Shown here: one piece after another, positions 29,028 through 37,857 of the stretch
Layout of the letters: each line of letters begins with the position of its first letter
How positions within the stretch are numbered: position 1 is the first letter of the stretch
Source: Knoellia flava TL1
Lineage (GTDB): Bacteria; Actinomycetota; Actinomycetes; Actinomycetales; Dermatophilaceae
Length of the DNA: 49,540 bases
Assembly (NCBI RefSeq): GCF_000768675.1
Contig: NZ_AVPI01000029.1
Location: 1-49,540, forward strand
Direction: 5' to 3'
The notes under the pieces: generated by a model
The model's database searches: none
What the model was told of the DNA's origin: nothing
What the model saw: only the letters and a program-made list of their open reading frames with translations
Made by a program: the position numbers and the translations under genes

Positions 29028-29993
29028 TCAGCCTCCCGGCGTCGGAGCCGCTACGTATGCCGTGGTCGAGCCGAAGCGGATCGACGTCCGGTGCGGCACG
29101 ACGAGCGTGTCGCACCCGAGTCCGTCGAGGAGGCGTCTGGCCACCGAACCGTCGATGAGCCCTGCCAGCGTGCCGCCACCGCGTGTTCCCACGACCACGA
29201 GGTCGCCGCGTCGGCAACGGTCCCGCAGCGCGACCACGGGATCACCTCGCACCACCTCGACCCGGCAGGGGACGGTCGTCGACGCCAGCAGTGGGCGCAG
29301 GGCGTCCCACACCCGGTGGACCTCGGCACACAGGTCGTCCGCCGAGCACGAGGTGGGTACGGCACGCACGACCCTCAGGGGCGTCCCGCGCAGTCCCGCC
29401 TCCGCCACCGCCTCGAGCAGCAGGGCGTCAGAGTCTCCGCCGCCACGACCCAAGCCGACGAGGACCTCGGGCTCTCGGGGACCCGGCTCCGCGTGGCGTC
29501 CTTCCACCGACGTCGGAGGTCCAACCCCGGCGCCGGCAACGCCTTCCCCATGCGGCAGGAGGATGGGCACCCTGAAGCGCCGCGCCAGCTCACCACTCGT
29601 CGAGCCGAGCGAGAACGCCGTCTCGCCCGCGCTGCCGTGCCCGCCGAGCACGAGGAGCCCCGCCCGGTCGACGAGACGCTCGACCTCCGGCGCGTCGATC
29701 GACGTGGCCACGACGGTCTCGATCGTCACGCCCGGACCCGAGCGTTCCGCGAGCTCCCGGGCACGAGCGCCGATCGCCACGGCATACGACAACGCTCGGT
29801 GCTCGGCCTCCGTCTGGGCCGAGAGGGTCGACCCCGTCGCGCGGATGCGGGCGAGGGTCAGGACCACGAGCGGCCACCCGCGAAGGCGCGCCTCGTGGGC
29901 TGCGGCTTCGACGGCTCGTTGGCTCTGCCAGGAGCCGTCTGCCCCGACCACGACGACGTCGAGCTGCTGCTGCTCGGCCACTCGGCTCACCAC
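29028..29993 (-). CDS. universal stress protein, two domains
   Basis: 321 residues with two USP-like halves (about 10-145 and 175-300). The second has VVGTRGGGTLAGLIDGSVARRL, a near-complete ATP loop; the first has VLGGHGSAGETAFSLGSTS, also usable. Start GTG 29993; GTG 29990 is an equal alternative. A well-matched palindrome 73.5 bp upstream suggests DevR-type control, shared with the divergent dikinase gene. Third USP of the window, in line with a dormancy-type regulon spread over 25 kb. Confidence 0.82.
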   Translation of the reverse strand: MVSRVAEQQQLDVVVVGADGSWQSQRAVEAAAHEARLRGWPLVVLTLARIRATGSTLSAQTEAEHRALSYAVAIGARARELAERSGPGVTIETVVATSIDAPEVERLVDRAGLLVLGGHGSAGETAFSLGSTSGELARRFRVPILLPHGEGVAGAGVGPPTSVEGRHAEPGPREPEVLVGLGRGGGDSDALLLEAVAEAGLRGTPLRVVRAVPTSCSADDLCAEVHRVWDALRPLLASTTVPCRVEVVRGDPVVALRDRCRRGDLVVVGTRGGGTLAGLIDGSVARRLLDGLGCDTLVVPHRTSIRFGSTTAYVAAPTPGG

Positions 29994-30059
29994 CCGTCCT
30001 CATCCAGGTCGCCCGGTGCGACCACCTCCACGGTGCCCGCCACACCCGTGTCCGCGCCC

Positions 30060-30073
30060 GGGACCTTGGGCCC
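30060..30073. promoter_or_regulatory. candidate DevR-type operator between USP and ppdK
   Basis: GGGACCTTGGGCCC, a match at every constrained position. Centre 73.5 bp before GTG 29993 (minus) and 94.5 bp before ATG 30161 (plus); may serve both divergent genes. Confidence 0.6.
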
Positions 30074-30160
30074 TGACCTTGCGGGCACCCGGCGGGCAAG
30101 GCTCGTCACGGAGAACGGAGCGCCCGCACCCCGGGTCGCCCACCCCGTGAGAGGAGCACC

Positions 30161-32860
30161 ATGGCCCACGACGCACCCCTGCTCATGTCCTTCGCCGAGG
30201 GCGACCGGTCGATGGCCGGCCTGCTCGGCGGCAAGGGAGCGAACCTCGCCGAGATGACCCGGATGGGACTGCCCGTCCCCGCGGGCTTCACGATCACGAC
30301 CGAGGCCTGCCGCGACTACCTCTCGCACGGCCGGATCCCTACGGCGCTCCCTGACCTCGTGACCGGCGCGCTGACCCGCCTGGAGCGGGAGAGCGGACGC
30401 CGTCTCGGGGACGCTGCCGATCCCCTTCTCGTCTCGGTCCGCTCGGGCGCGAGGTTCTCGATGCCCGGGATGATGGAGACCGTCCTCGACGTCGGGCTGA
30501 CCGACGCGTCGTTGCCGGGACTGGTCGCGCGTGGCGGCGAGCGGTTCGCGTGGGACTGCTACCGACGACTGGTCCTCATGTACGGCCGGACGGTGCTCGG
30601 CATCGACCCCGCCTCGTTCGAGAAGGCGGCCGAGGCCGTCACCGGACCCGCCGGACGGGACGAGTCACTCCTCGACGTCGCGGACCTGAAGGCCCTCGTC
30701 ACCGAGTTCCGGCAGGTGCTCCGGGAACGCACCGGCGACGACCTACCGCAGGACCCGCGCGAGCAGCTCGACCGGTCCATCGAGGCGGTGTTCGCGTCGT
30801 GGAACAGCCCGCGCGCCAACGTCTACCGGGCCCACGAGGGGATCGCAGCCGACCTCGGCACCGCCGTCAACGTCATGGAGATGGTCTACGGCAACACCGG
30901 CCCGCGATCCGGCAGCGGAGTCTGCTTCACCCGCGACCCGGCCACGGGCGAGGCCCGGCCCTACGGCGACTACCTCCGGAACGCGCAGGGCGAGGACGTC
31001 GTCAACGGAAGCCGGGCGACGGTGAGCCTCGCCGATCTCTCGGACCTCGAGCCCACGGCATACGCAGAGCTCCTGGGCCATCTCGACACCCTCGAGCACC
31101 ACTACCGCGACCTGTGCGACGTCGAGTTCACCGTCGAGAACGGCCGGCTCTGGGTCCTGCAGACCCGCGTGGGCAAGCGGAGCCCGGCCGCGGCGTTCGT
31201 CCTCGCCCACGAGATGGCCGAGGAAGGCCTCATCAGCCGCGACGAGGCCCTGCTGCGGGTCAACGGTCTCCAGCTCGAGTCGCTCATGCACCCGCAGTTC
31301 GCGCAGACCTCCGAGAGCCGCCTGCTGGCCGAGGGCCTGCCGGCGAGTCCGGGTGCGGCGGTCGGTGAGGCAGTGTTCGAGCCGGCCGACGCGGTACGGC
31401 TCGCCGCCGCCGGGACCGCGGTCGTGCTCGTGCGCACGGAGACGAGCGCCGAGGACGTCGACGGCATCCTCGCGTCGGCAGCCGTGGTCACCGCGCGCGG
31501 CGGGCTGGCCTCGCACGCCGCCGTCGTCGCCCGGGGTTTCGGGCGCACGTGCGTCACCGGTGTCATGAGCCTCACCGTCGACTCCGCGGCGCGGACGGCA
31601 CGCACGTCCGACGGCGCGACCATCCAGGAGGGCGACCTGCTGTCGGTCGACGGGACGTCGGGCAAGGTCTTCGCCGGGGCGCTCGCCGTGCGTCCCAGCG
31701 AGGTGGCAGGGGCGCTGGAGTCGGACGACCCGGCCGAGGACACCGAGCAGCCGGTCGTGCGAGCCGTGCGCTCGCTGCTCGGGCACGCCGACGCACGCCG
31801 GCGGCTCGCGGTTCTGGCCAACGCCGACGTCCCCGCCGACGCCCTTCGCGCTCGTCGGCTCGGCGCCCAGGGCATCGGGCTGTGCCGGACGGAGCACACC
31901 CTGCTCGGCGAGCGGCGGGTGCTCGTCGAGCGCTTCGTCCTCGACGACGACCGGGTCTCGGCCCTCGCCGAGATGGAGCGGCTCGCGACCGAGGACTTCA
32001 CCGGCCTGCTGCGCGCCATGGACTCGCTCCCCGTCGTCATCCGTCTGCTCGACCCGCCACTGCACGAGTTCCTGCCCGGCGTCGAGGCCCTGGCGACCGA
32101 GGTGGCGCGGGTCGAGGCGCTCGACGGCGAGGCCGACTCCTCGCTGACGCGCCGACTCCGGGTGGTGCGGTCGTGGCAACAGGTCAACCCCATGCTCGGC
32201 CTGCGGGGCGTCCGTCTGCTCGCCGTCTTCCCCGAGCTCGTCGACGTCCACGTCCGAGCCCTGGTGAACGCCGCCGACGCCCTCGTCCGCGAGGGCCTGC
32301 ACCCTCGACCCGAGATCATGGTCCCCCTCGTGGCCGACGCGGCCGAGCTGAGGGCGGCGCGCACCCGCGTCGAACAGTGCATCGCGCGCACCCGTGGCAC
32401 GAGGGCCTCGTCCCTGCACATCCCCGTCGGCGTGATGATCGAGCTCCCCCGGGCCGCCCTCACCGCGGCCGCCCTCGCCGAGCACGCGGACTTCTTCTCC
32501 TTCGGCACCAACGACCTCACCCAGACCACGTGGGGCGTGTCCCGCGACGACGGCCAGACCGGCTTCCTCACGGCATACCTCACCTCGGGGGTCCTCGCCC
32601 ACGACCCGTTCGTCCGGCTCGACGAGACAGGCGTCGGTGAGCTCGTCGAGGTGGCGGTCGGCCGGGGTCGCAGCGCGCGTCCGGACCTCGGGCTCGGCGT
32701 CTGCGGGGAGCACGCCGGCGACCCGTCGTCGATCTCCTTCTTCGACCGGGTGGGACTGGACTATGTGTCCTGCTCAGCGCCCCGTGTGCCCATCGCCCGC
32801 CTCGAGGCCGGTCGGGCCGCGGTGTCCGCCACTGACGTCGTCGGCAGCGACACCCGCTGA
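30161..32860 (+). CDS. ppdK: pyruvate, phosphate dikinase
   Basis: 899 residues, full length. ATP-grasp domain from LLGGKGANLAEMTRMGLPVP, then the swivelling phosphohistidine domain with H452 in GGLASHAAVVARGFG, then the PEP-pyruvate barrel with LSVDGTSGKV linker, FFSFGTNDLTQTTWG and catalytic C848 in GVCGEHAGDP. Interconverts pyruvate, ATP and Pi with PEP, AMP and PPi. The residue two before the phospho-His, usually Thr and target of the regulatory kinase, is Ala450, so that control cannot operate. GAGAGGAGC ribosome site. A terminator follows. Confidence 0.96.
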   Translation: MAHDAPLLMSFAEGDRSMAGLLGGKGANLAEMTRMGLPVPAGFTITTEACRDYLSHGRIPTALPDLVTGALTRLERESGRRLGDAADPLLVSVRSGARFSMPGMMETVLDVGLTDASLPGLVARGGERFAWDCYRRLVLMYGRTVLGIDPASFEKAAEAVTGPAGRDESLLDVADLKALVTEFRQVLRERTGDDLPQDPREQLDRSIEAVFASWNSPRANVYRAHEGIAADLGTAVNVMEMVYGNTGPRSGSGVCFTRDPATGEARPYGDYLRNAQGEDVVNGSRATVSLADLSDLEPTAYAELLGHLDTLEHHYRDLCDVEFTVENGRLWVLQTRVGKRSPAAAFVLAHEMAEEGLISRDEALLRVNGLQLESLMHPQFAQTSESRLLAEGLPASPGAAVGEAVFEPADAVRLAAAGTAVVLVRTETSAEDVDGILASAAVVTARGGLASHAAVVARGFGRTCVTGVMSLTVDSAARTARTSDGATIQEGDLLSVDGTSGKVFAGALAVRPSEVAGALESDDPAEDTEQPVVRAVRSLLGHADARRRLAVLANADVPADALRARRLGAQGIGLCRTEHTLLGERRVLVERFVLDDDRVSALAEMERLATEDFTGLLRAMDSLPVVIRLLDPPLHEFLPGVEALATEVARVEALDGEADSSLTRRLRVVRSWQQVNPMLGLRGVRLLAVFPELVDVHVRALVNAADALVREGLHPRPEIMVPLVADAAELRAARTRVEQCIARTRGTRASSLHIPVGVMIELPRAALTAAALAEHADFFSFGTNDLTQTTWGVSRDDGQTGFLTAYLTSGVLAHDPFVRLDETGVGELVEVAVGRGRSARPDLGLGVCGEHAGDPSSISFFDRVGLDYVSCSAPRVPIARLEAGRAAVSATDVVGSDTR

Positions 32861-32878
32861 CGCGGCACGGCATATGAG

Positions 32879-32911
32879 AAGGCCCCGGTCCGCAGTGCGG
32901 TCCGGGGCCTT
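32879..32911. terminator. bidirectional terminator between ppdK and tRNA operon
   Basis: Arms beginning AAGGCCCCGG and ending CCGGGGCCTT, 15-16 bp with one mismatch and a very tight loop, placed after ppdK (plus) and after tRNA-Val (minus). Confidence 0.75.
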
Positions 32912-32922
32912 CGTCTCTCTGG

Positions 32923-32994
32923 TGGGCGATACTGGGTTTGAACCAGTGACCTCTTCCGTGTCAAGGAAGCGCGCTACCACTGCGCCAATCGCCC
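32923..32994 (-). tRNA. tRNA-Val (GAC)
   Basis: Minus strand, 72 nt. Acceptor GGGCGAT pairs with ATCGCCC; anticodon arm CTTCC-TTGACAC-GGAAG gives anticodon GAC; T arm has GGTTCAAACCC. CCA is not encoded. Last of three tRNAs in one minus-strand array. Confidence 0.95.
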
Positions 32995-33011
32995 GTGAGG
33001 GGTACTACTCG

Positions 33012-33082
33012 AGGTGGAGACGGGATTTGAACCCGTGTAAACGGCTTTGCAGGCCGCTGCCTCGCCTCTCGGCCACTCCACC
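33012..33082 (-). tRNA. tRNA-Cys (GCA)
   Basis: Minus strand, 71 nt. Acceptor GGTGGAG with CTCCACC; anticodon loop centred on GCA within CGGCCTGCAAAGCCG; T loop GGTTCAAATCCC. Middle of the array, 17 nt before tRNA-Val. Confidence 0.95.
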
Positions 33083-33105
33083 ATTAGGGGCGGCTAAACC
33101 CTCCG

Positions 33106-33178
33106 AGCGGATGACCGGGTTCGAACCGGCGACCTCAACCTTGGCAAGGTTGCGCTCTACCAACTGAGCTACATCCGC
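33106..33178 (-). tRNA. tRNA-Gly (GCC)
   Basis: Minus strand, 73 nt. Acceptor GCGGATG with CATCCGC; anticodon GCC in CAACCTTGCCAAGGTTG; T loop GGTTCGAACCC. First of the Gly-Cys-Val array; the AT-richer stretch 33190-33230 upstream probably carries its promoter. Confidence 0.95.
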
Positions 33179-33254
33179 GCGACGCCCGAAGTTTCCTTCC
33201 TGCGTGCGGAGAGAAACTTAACTGATTCCGAGCGCGAACTCCAAACCGGCTCGG

Positions 33255-34385
33255 TCAGCGCCCGGAACCGACCCGGATCCGCGGGATGACGAGGGTCTCG
33301 TCGTCGTTGACCGGGGTGAGCGGCCGCCTCGCAGCCTCCCGTATGCCGTCCAGCTCCAGGTCGTCGTCGACGTCGCCCTCGCCGGGCCGGCCGTCCTCGT
33401 CGAGGCCCTCTTCGGCGTCGCCGCCGGCCGGGCCCGTCGACGTGCCGCGAGCCTCGCGCCGACGCAGCCAGCCCACCACCCGTTGGCGCAGCCCCCGCTC
33501 GTCGGACGACGGCCAGAGGTTGCGGATCGCGGCGTTGAGGGCGGCACCGATGAGCACGGCGATGGCGAGCATGTAGAGCCAGATGAGCAGCACGATGGGG
33601 GCACTCAGGGGTCCGTAGATCGAGGTGCCGTCGAGCGAGGCCGCGATCGAGCCGCGCACGACGAAGGACGCGACGACCCAGATGAGCAGCGTGAGCACGG
33701 CGCCGGGCACGTCGTGCGTCCACGGGCTCCGGACCGGCGTGGACACGTGGTAGAGGCTCGTGAAGGTCGCGATGACGAGCAGCGAGACGACCGGCCAGTA
33801 GAGCAGGGTGAGGGCGTCGAGTCGCTCGGGCAGGAACTGGCCGAGGAGCGTCGGGCCGATGAGCACGAGCGGGATGGTGATGATGCCCACGATCAGGGCA
33901 ACGACGTAGAGCGAGAAGCTGAGCAGTCTCGTGGGGACGATGCCGCGCACGCCCGACTGGCCGTACATGATCGACACGGTGTCGACGAGGACGTTGAGCG
34001 CGCGCGAGCCCGACCACAGCGAGAGCACGAACCCGACCGAGATGAGGTCGAACCGGCCCGACGTGAAGACGTCGTCGACCGTCGGCGTGAGCGTCGAGGA
34101 GATGACGTCCGTGGTGAGGAAGCGACCGGCATACTCCGTGATCGCGACGCGCACGGTCTCGACGGTGCCGGTGCCCAGCCAGCGACCGACGTAGCCGACG
34201 CCGCCGAAGAGGCCGAGGACGAGCGGCGGAAGCGAGAGCAGCGCGAAGAACCCGGCCTCGGAGGCCAGCCCGGTGACGCGGTAGCGCAGGCAGACGCGGA
34301 TCGTCTCCACCGTGAGGCGGGCCAGCGCCTCGAGGGCAGGGAAGCGTGCCAGCCAGCGCCGCAGGCGTCGCTTCGCGTCGGTCAC
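33255..34385 (-). CDS. YihY/BrkB-family membrane protein
   Basis: 376 residues. Six membrane segments between about 40 and 290, with family stretches LASEAGFFALLSLPPLVLG, LISVGFVLSLWSGSRALNV, and near the end YGPLSAPIVLLIWLYMLA. The last 85 residues are a soluble acidic/basic tail (Arg-rich then Asp/Glu-rich). Family formerly called ribonuclease BN in error; role in the cell envelope is unclear. GTG start six bases after TAGCGT, so leaderless. Confidence 0.88.
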   Translation of the reverse strand: MTDAKRRLRRWLARFPALEALARLTVETIRVCLRYRVTGLASEAGFFALLSLPPLVLGLFGGVGYVGRWLGTGTVETVRVAITEYAGRFLTTDVISSTLTPTVDDVFTSGRFDLISVGFVLSLWSGSRALNVLVDTVSIMYGQSGVRGIVPTRLLSFSLYVVALIVGIITIPLVLIGPTLLGQFLPERLDALTLLYWPVVSLLVIATFTSLYHVSTPVRSPWTHDVPGAVLTLLIWVVASFVVRGSIAASLDGTSIYGPLSAPIVLLIWLYMLAIAVLIGAALNAAIRNLWPSSDERGLRQRVVGWLRRREARGTSTGPAGGDAEEGLDEDGRPGEGDVDDDLELDGIREAARRPLTPVNDDETLVIPRIRVGSGR

Positions 34386-34391
34386 CCGGTC

Positions 34392-34397
34392 ACGCTA
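34392..34397 (-). promoter_or_regulatory. -10 box TAGCGT, leaderless promoter of YihY gene
   Basis: Minus-strand TAGCGT, six bases, then GTG 34385. Confidence 0.6.
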
Positions 34398-34487
34398 GCC
34401 GCCGGGCCGGCACGGACACCCGCGTGACACGGTGCGGCGGCGGACACGAGCGGGTCACATCTGGGCCGCTCCGGCCCGTGCTCGGGC

Positions 34488-34493
34488 TAGCGT
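34488..34493 (+). promoter_or_regulatory. -10 box TAGCGT, leaderless promoter of acyl-CoA dehydrogenase gene
   Basis: TAGCGT, six bases, then GTG 34500. Same hexamer as the divergent YihY promoter. Confidence 0.6.
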
Positions 34494-34499
34494 TCGGCC

Positions 34500-36143
34500 G
34501 TGCAGACCTCCGACGTCGTCAACCAGGTGCCGGACTTCGCCGGGCACGACCTCTTCACGACCGATGCCGTCGCCGTCGAGGCGATGAAGAGGTGGGGTGA
34601 CCCGGCCGACGTCGCCGGTCTCACCGAGCTCGGCGTCCTCGCCGGGAGCCCCGAGGTGCAGGCCTGGGCCGACGACGCGCACCGCGACACCCCGCGGTTG
34701 CGCACCCACGACCGCACGGGGCGCCGCGTCGACGAGGTCGACTACGCGCGCAGCTACCACGACCTCATGCGCGTGGCCGCCGGTCACGGTCTCACCGCCG
34801 AGCCGTGGACGCGGCCACCCGCCAGCGGCGCGCACCTGCGCCGGGCCGTCGGCTTCGTCACATGGTCGCGCGCCGAGGCGGGTCACCTCTGCCCTGTCTC
34901 GATGACGTATGCCGCGGCGCCGGCCCTGCGCTCCACGCCCGCCCTCGCGGACCGATGGGTGCCGCTGCTCGCCTCGCGCGACTACGACCCGGTGCTGCGG
35001 CCGCGCGCCGACCGGCGCAGCGCCATCGCAGGCATGGGGATGACCGAGAAGCAGGGCGGCTCCGACGTGCGCGCCAACGTCACCCGGGCCGTCCCGGTGC
35101 CGGGCGGGCCCGTCGAGGGTGGCGAGACCTACCGCCTCACCGGGCACAAGTGGTTCTTCTCGGCACCGATGAGCGACGTCTTCCTCGTGCTGGCGACGAC
35201 ATTGGCCGGCGTCACGTGCTTCCTCGTGCCCCGCGTGCTCGACGACGGGACCCGCAACGGCCTTCGGCTGCAGCGCCTCAAGGACAAGCTCGGCAACCGG
35301 TCGAACGCCTCGTCCGAGGTCGAGCTCGACGAGGCGTGGGCGGTGCGGGTCGGCGACGAGGGTCGCGGGATCCGGACGATCATCGACATGGTGTCGTCGA
35401 CGCGTCTCGACTGCGTCCTGGGTTCGACCGCGACGATGCGCGAGTCGGTTGTCCGGGCGGTGCACCACGCCCGGCACCGGTCGGCCTTCGGCGCTCTCCT
35501 CGTCGAGCAGCCGCTCATGCGCAACGTGCTCGCCGACCTCGCGCTCGAGGTCGAGGCGGCTGAGCTGCTCGGCCTGCGGATGGCGCACGCCGTCGATGCC
35601 GGCGAGGGCGAGCTGGCGCGGATCGGTGTGGCGCTCGGCAAGTTCTGGGTCTGCAAGCGCACGCCACCCGTCGTCGCCGAGGCGCTCGAGTGCCTCGGCG
35701 GGGCGGGCTACGTCGAGGAGAACGGCCTCGCCCGCCTCTACCGCGAGGCACCTCTCAACTCCATCTGGGAGGGGTCGGGCAACGTCGGCGCGCTCGACGT
35801 CCTGCGGGCGATGACGCGCGAGCCCGCCACCGTCGCCGCCCTCGACAAGGAGCTGTCGGCCGCCCGCGGGCACGACCGCCGCCTCGACCGCGCCATCGAC
35901 GAGGTGCCCGCGCTCGTGGCGGCTGCCTCGAGCGAGGACGGCGCGTGGCGGGCCCGTCGCATCGTCGAGCACCTCGCCGTGACGCTCCAGGCGGCGCTGC
36001 TCACGCAGCACTCCCCCGCCTCGGTGTCCGAGGCGTTCGTCGCGTCGCGGCTCGAGCCGGGCGGCCACGGGGCGACCTTCGGCTCGCTCGACGACGTCGG
36101 CGCGGACGAGGTGACGAGCATCCTCGACCGCACCTTCACGTGA
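34500..36143 (+). CDS. acyl-CoA dehydrogenase, AidB-like
   Basis: 547 residues, the long AidB-type length. AidB-like N-terminus (NQVPDFAGHDLFTTDAV), FAD-binding GMGMTEKQGGSDVRANVT, TGHKWFFSAPMSDVFLVLA, substrate region with DGTRNGLRLQRLKDKLGNRS, and the typical ARLYREAPLNSIWEGSGNV. AidB of E. coli binds DNA and is part of the alkylation response; relatives oxidise branched acyl-CoAs such as isovaleryl-CoA. Which applies here cannot be told. Monocistronic, convergent with the second PPK2 gene. Confidence 0.9.
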   Translation: MQTSDVVNQVPDFAGHDLFTTDAVAVEAMKRWGDPADVAGLTELGVLAGSPEVQAWADDAHRDTPRLRTHDRTGRRVDEVDYARSYHDLMRVAAGHGLTAEPWTRPPASGAHLRRAVGFVTWSRAEAGHLCPVSMTYAAAPALRSTPALADRWVPLLASRDYDPVLRPRADRRSAIAGMGMTEKQGGSDVRANVTRAVPVPGGPVEGGETYRLTGHKWFFSAPMSDVFLVLATTLAGVTCFLVPRVLDDGTRNGLRLQRLKDKLGNRSNASSEVELDEAWAVRVGDEGRGIRTIIDMVSSTRLDCVLGSTATMRESVVRAVHHARHRSAFGALLVEQPLMRNVLADLALEVEAAELLGLRMAHAVDAGEGELARIGVALGKFWVCKRTPPVVAEALECLGGAGYVEENGLARLYREAPLNSIWEGSGNVGALDVLRAMTREPATVAALDKELSAARGHDRRLDRAIDEVPALVAAASSEDGAWRARRIVEHLAVTLQAALLTQHSPASVSEAFVASRLEPGGHGATFGSLDDVGADEVTSILDRTFT

Positions 36144-36170
36144 GTCGACCGCGGGCGCGAGCAGCCCGGC

Positions 36171-37028
36171 TCATGGCATGAGCGAGAGCCGCCGCTTCTC
36201 CGCCTCGACGTCGAAGTCGGCCTGGGGCCACTGCGGGTCGAGTGCCTCGAGGTGCTCGAGGACGAGGTTCGTCACGGCGAGCCGGGCATACCACTTGCGG
36301 TCGGCGGGCACGACGAACCACGGCGCGACCTCGGTCGAGCACTTCTCGATCGCCGCCTGGTAGGCCTCCTGGTAGTCCGCCCAGTGCGCCCGCTCGTCGA
36401 GGTCGCCCGGGTTGAACTTCCAGTGCTTGTCCGGTCGCTCGAGCCGCTCGGCCAGGCGCTCCTTCTGCTCGTCGCTCGAGATGTGGAGCATGACCTTGAT
36501 GATCGTCGTCCCGGACTCGGCGACCGTGGCCTCGAAGTCGTTGATCTGCGCGTAGCGGCGCGACCACTGGCTCGGCGGCACGAGGTCGTGGACCCGGACG
36601 ATGAGCACGTCCTCGTAGTGCGAGCGGTCGAAGACGCCGATGTCGCCGGGGACGGGCAGCGCCTTGCGGATGCGCCACAGGAACGGGTGCTTCTTCTCCT
36701 CGTCGGTCGGCGCCTTGAAGGACGTGATCTCGACGCCCTGCGGGTCGAACGCCCCGACGACGTGGCGCATGATGCCGCCCTTGCCGGAGGTGTCCATGCC
36801 CTGGATGAGCAGGAGCACCGAGCGGGTGCCGCCGCCGCGTGACTCGGCGTAGAGCCGCTCCTGGAGCTCGGCGAGCCGTTTCCCAAGGCCGGCCAGCGCG
36901 GCCTCGCCGGCGGCCTTGTCGCCGTCGAACCCTGGTGTCGACCGAGGGTCGAGCGCCGCGAGGTCGAAGCCCTCCCCCGCCCTCAGGGCGTCGGTGTATG
37001 CCGTGGACGTCGTCGCGCTCTTCGCCAT
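36171..37028 (-). CDS. PPK2-family polyphosphate:nucleotide phosphotransferase
   Basis: 285 residues. Walker A LLLIQGMDTSGKGGIMRHV, DPQGVEITSFKAPTDEE, Walker B-like GVFDRSHYEDVLIVRVHDLV, DEQKERLAERLERPDKHWKF lid and a C-terminal RKWYARLAVTNLVLEHLEAL. This is the other PPK2 subgroup (often annotated polyphosphate--AMP or --nucleotide phosphotransferase) and differs clearly from the PPK2 at 27646-28458. Converts AMP or ADP using polyphosphate. ATG 37028 with CAGGAT six bases upstream: leaderless. Confidence 0.9.
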   Translation of the reverse strand: MAKSATTSTAYTDALRAGEGFDLAALDPRSTPGFDGDKAAGEAALAGLGKRLAELQERLYAESRGGGTRSVLLLIQGMDTSGKGGIMRHVVGAFDPQGVEITSFKAPTDEEKKHPFLWRIRKALPVPGDIGVFDRSHYEDVLIVRVHDLVPPSQWSRRYAQINDFEATVAESGTTIIKVMLHISSDEQKERLAERLERPDKHWKFNPGDLDERAHWADYQEAYQAAIEKCSTEVAPWFVVPADRKWYARLAVTNLVLEHLEALDPQWPQADFDVEAEKRRLSLMP

Positions 37029-37034
37029 CCCCGC

Positions 37035-37040
37035 ATCCTG
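37035..37040 (-). promoter_or_regulatory. -10 box CAGGAT, leaderless promoter of PPK2-family gene
   Basis: Minus-strand CAGGAT, six bases, then ATG 37028. Confidence 0.5.
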
Positions 37041-37078
37041 TCAGCCGCCGACCCCGCCGTGGGGGCGTCGCGGGGTGA

Positions 37079-37084
37079 CAGACT
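37079..37084 (+). promoter_or_regulatory. -10 box CAGACT, leaderless promoter of RibD-type reductase gene
   Basis: CAGACT, six bases, then GTG 37091; no ribosome site. Confidence 0.5.
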
Positions 37085-37090
37085 TCCGGC

Positions 37091-37774
37091 GTGCGCCTCC
37101 TCCTCGAGACCGGCTCGGCCGGCGACGTGCCCGCCCCGATCGACGACGGTGCCCTCGCCAGGCTCTATGCGTGGCCCCACGGCGGAGGTGTCAGGGCGAA
37201 CTTCGTCTCGACCCTCGACGGCTCCGGTGTCGGCGGCGACGACCGCAGCGGCTCGATCAACACCGAGCCCGACGGCCGTGTCTTCCACTTCCAGCGCGAC
37301 CTCGCCGACTGCGTCCTCGTCGGCGCGGGCACCGCACGGGCAGAGGGCTACCGGCCCGGCTCGACCCCGATCTTCGTCGTGAGCGGACGCGGCCGACTCC
37401 CGGAGTCGCTCGCGTCCGGCGACGGCGAGGTCGTCCTCGTCACCTGCGCCGCGTCGGGCCGCGAGGCGGCCGACGACGTGTGGGTTCTCGGCGAGGAGAG
37501 CGTCGACCTCCCCGCCGTCGTCGCCCGCCTCCGAGAAGCCGGTATGCCGTGCATCCTCACCGAGGGCGGACCGAGCCTCTTCCACGACCTCCTCGACGCC
37601 GGGCTCGTCGACGAGGTGGCGCTCACGTTCGCGCCACGCATCGTCGGCGGCGACCACACCCGGGTCGTCGCCGGTGCCGGGCTCGGCGGCCCGTCGGGTC
37701 TGGACGCCGAGCTCCGGCACCTGCTCGAGGAGGACGGCACCCTCCTCGGACTCTGGCACCTCCCCCGCACCTAA
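37091..37774 (+). CDS. RibD C-terminal/dihydrofolate reductase-fold protein
   Basis: 227 residues. Pyrimidine-reductase fold: VRANFVSTLDGSGVGGDDRS, then FQRDLADCVLVGAGTARAEGY (shown in part), PIFVVSGRGRL, MPCILTEGGPSLFHDLLDAG and VDEVALTFAPRIVGG. Members without the deaminase half reduce a pyrimidine or pterin-like substrate with NADPH; no riboflavin genes are nearby, so the substrate is unknown. GTG start decided by the leaderless promoter. The TAA stop is the first part of a long inverted repeat. Confidence 0.83.
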   Translation: MRLLLETGSAGDVPAPIDDGALARLYAWPHGGGVRANFVSTLDGSGVGGDDRSGSINTEPDGRVFHFQRDLADCVLVGAGTARAEGYRPGSTPIFVVSGRGRLPESLASGDGEVVLVTCAASGREAADDVWVLGEESVDLPAVVARLREAGMPCILTEGGPSLFHDLLDAGLVDEVALTFAPRIVGGDHTRVVAGAGLGGPSGLDAELRHLLEEDGTLLGLWHLPRT

Positions 37775-37836
37775 CTCACCAATTCCTCCCGTTCCGCACG
37801 CCGATTCGCGTACCGAACGGGAGGAATTGGCGAGTT
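37773..37836. terminator. 22-bp-arm inverted repeat between convergent genes
   Basis: Left arm 37773-37794 and right arm 37815-37836 are complementary at 21 of 22 positions (core AATTCCTCCCGTTC / GAACGGGAGGAATT), spacer 20 bp. It overlaps the last two bases of the TAA stop and ends 21 bp before the next gene's end. Can work as a terminator for both strands, but is longer and more AT-rich than the other hairpins. Confidence 0.65.
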
Positions 37837-37857
37837 GAGCACGGGCCGGTGGGCGGG

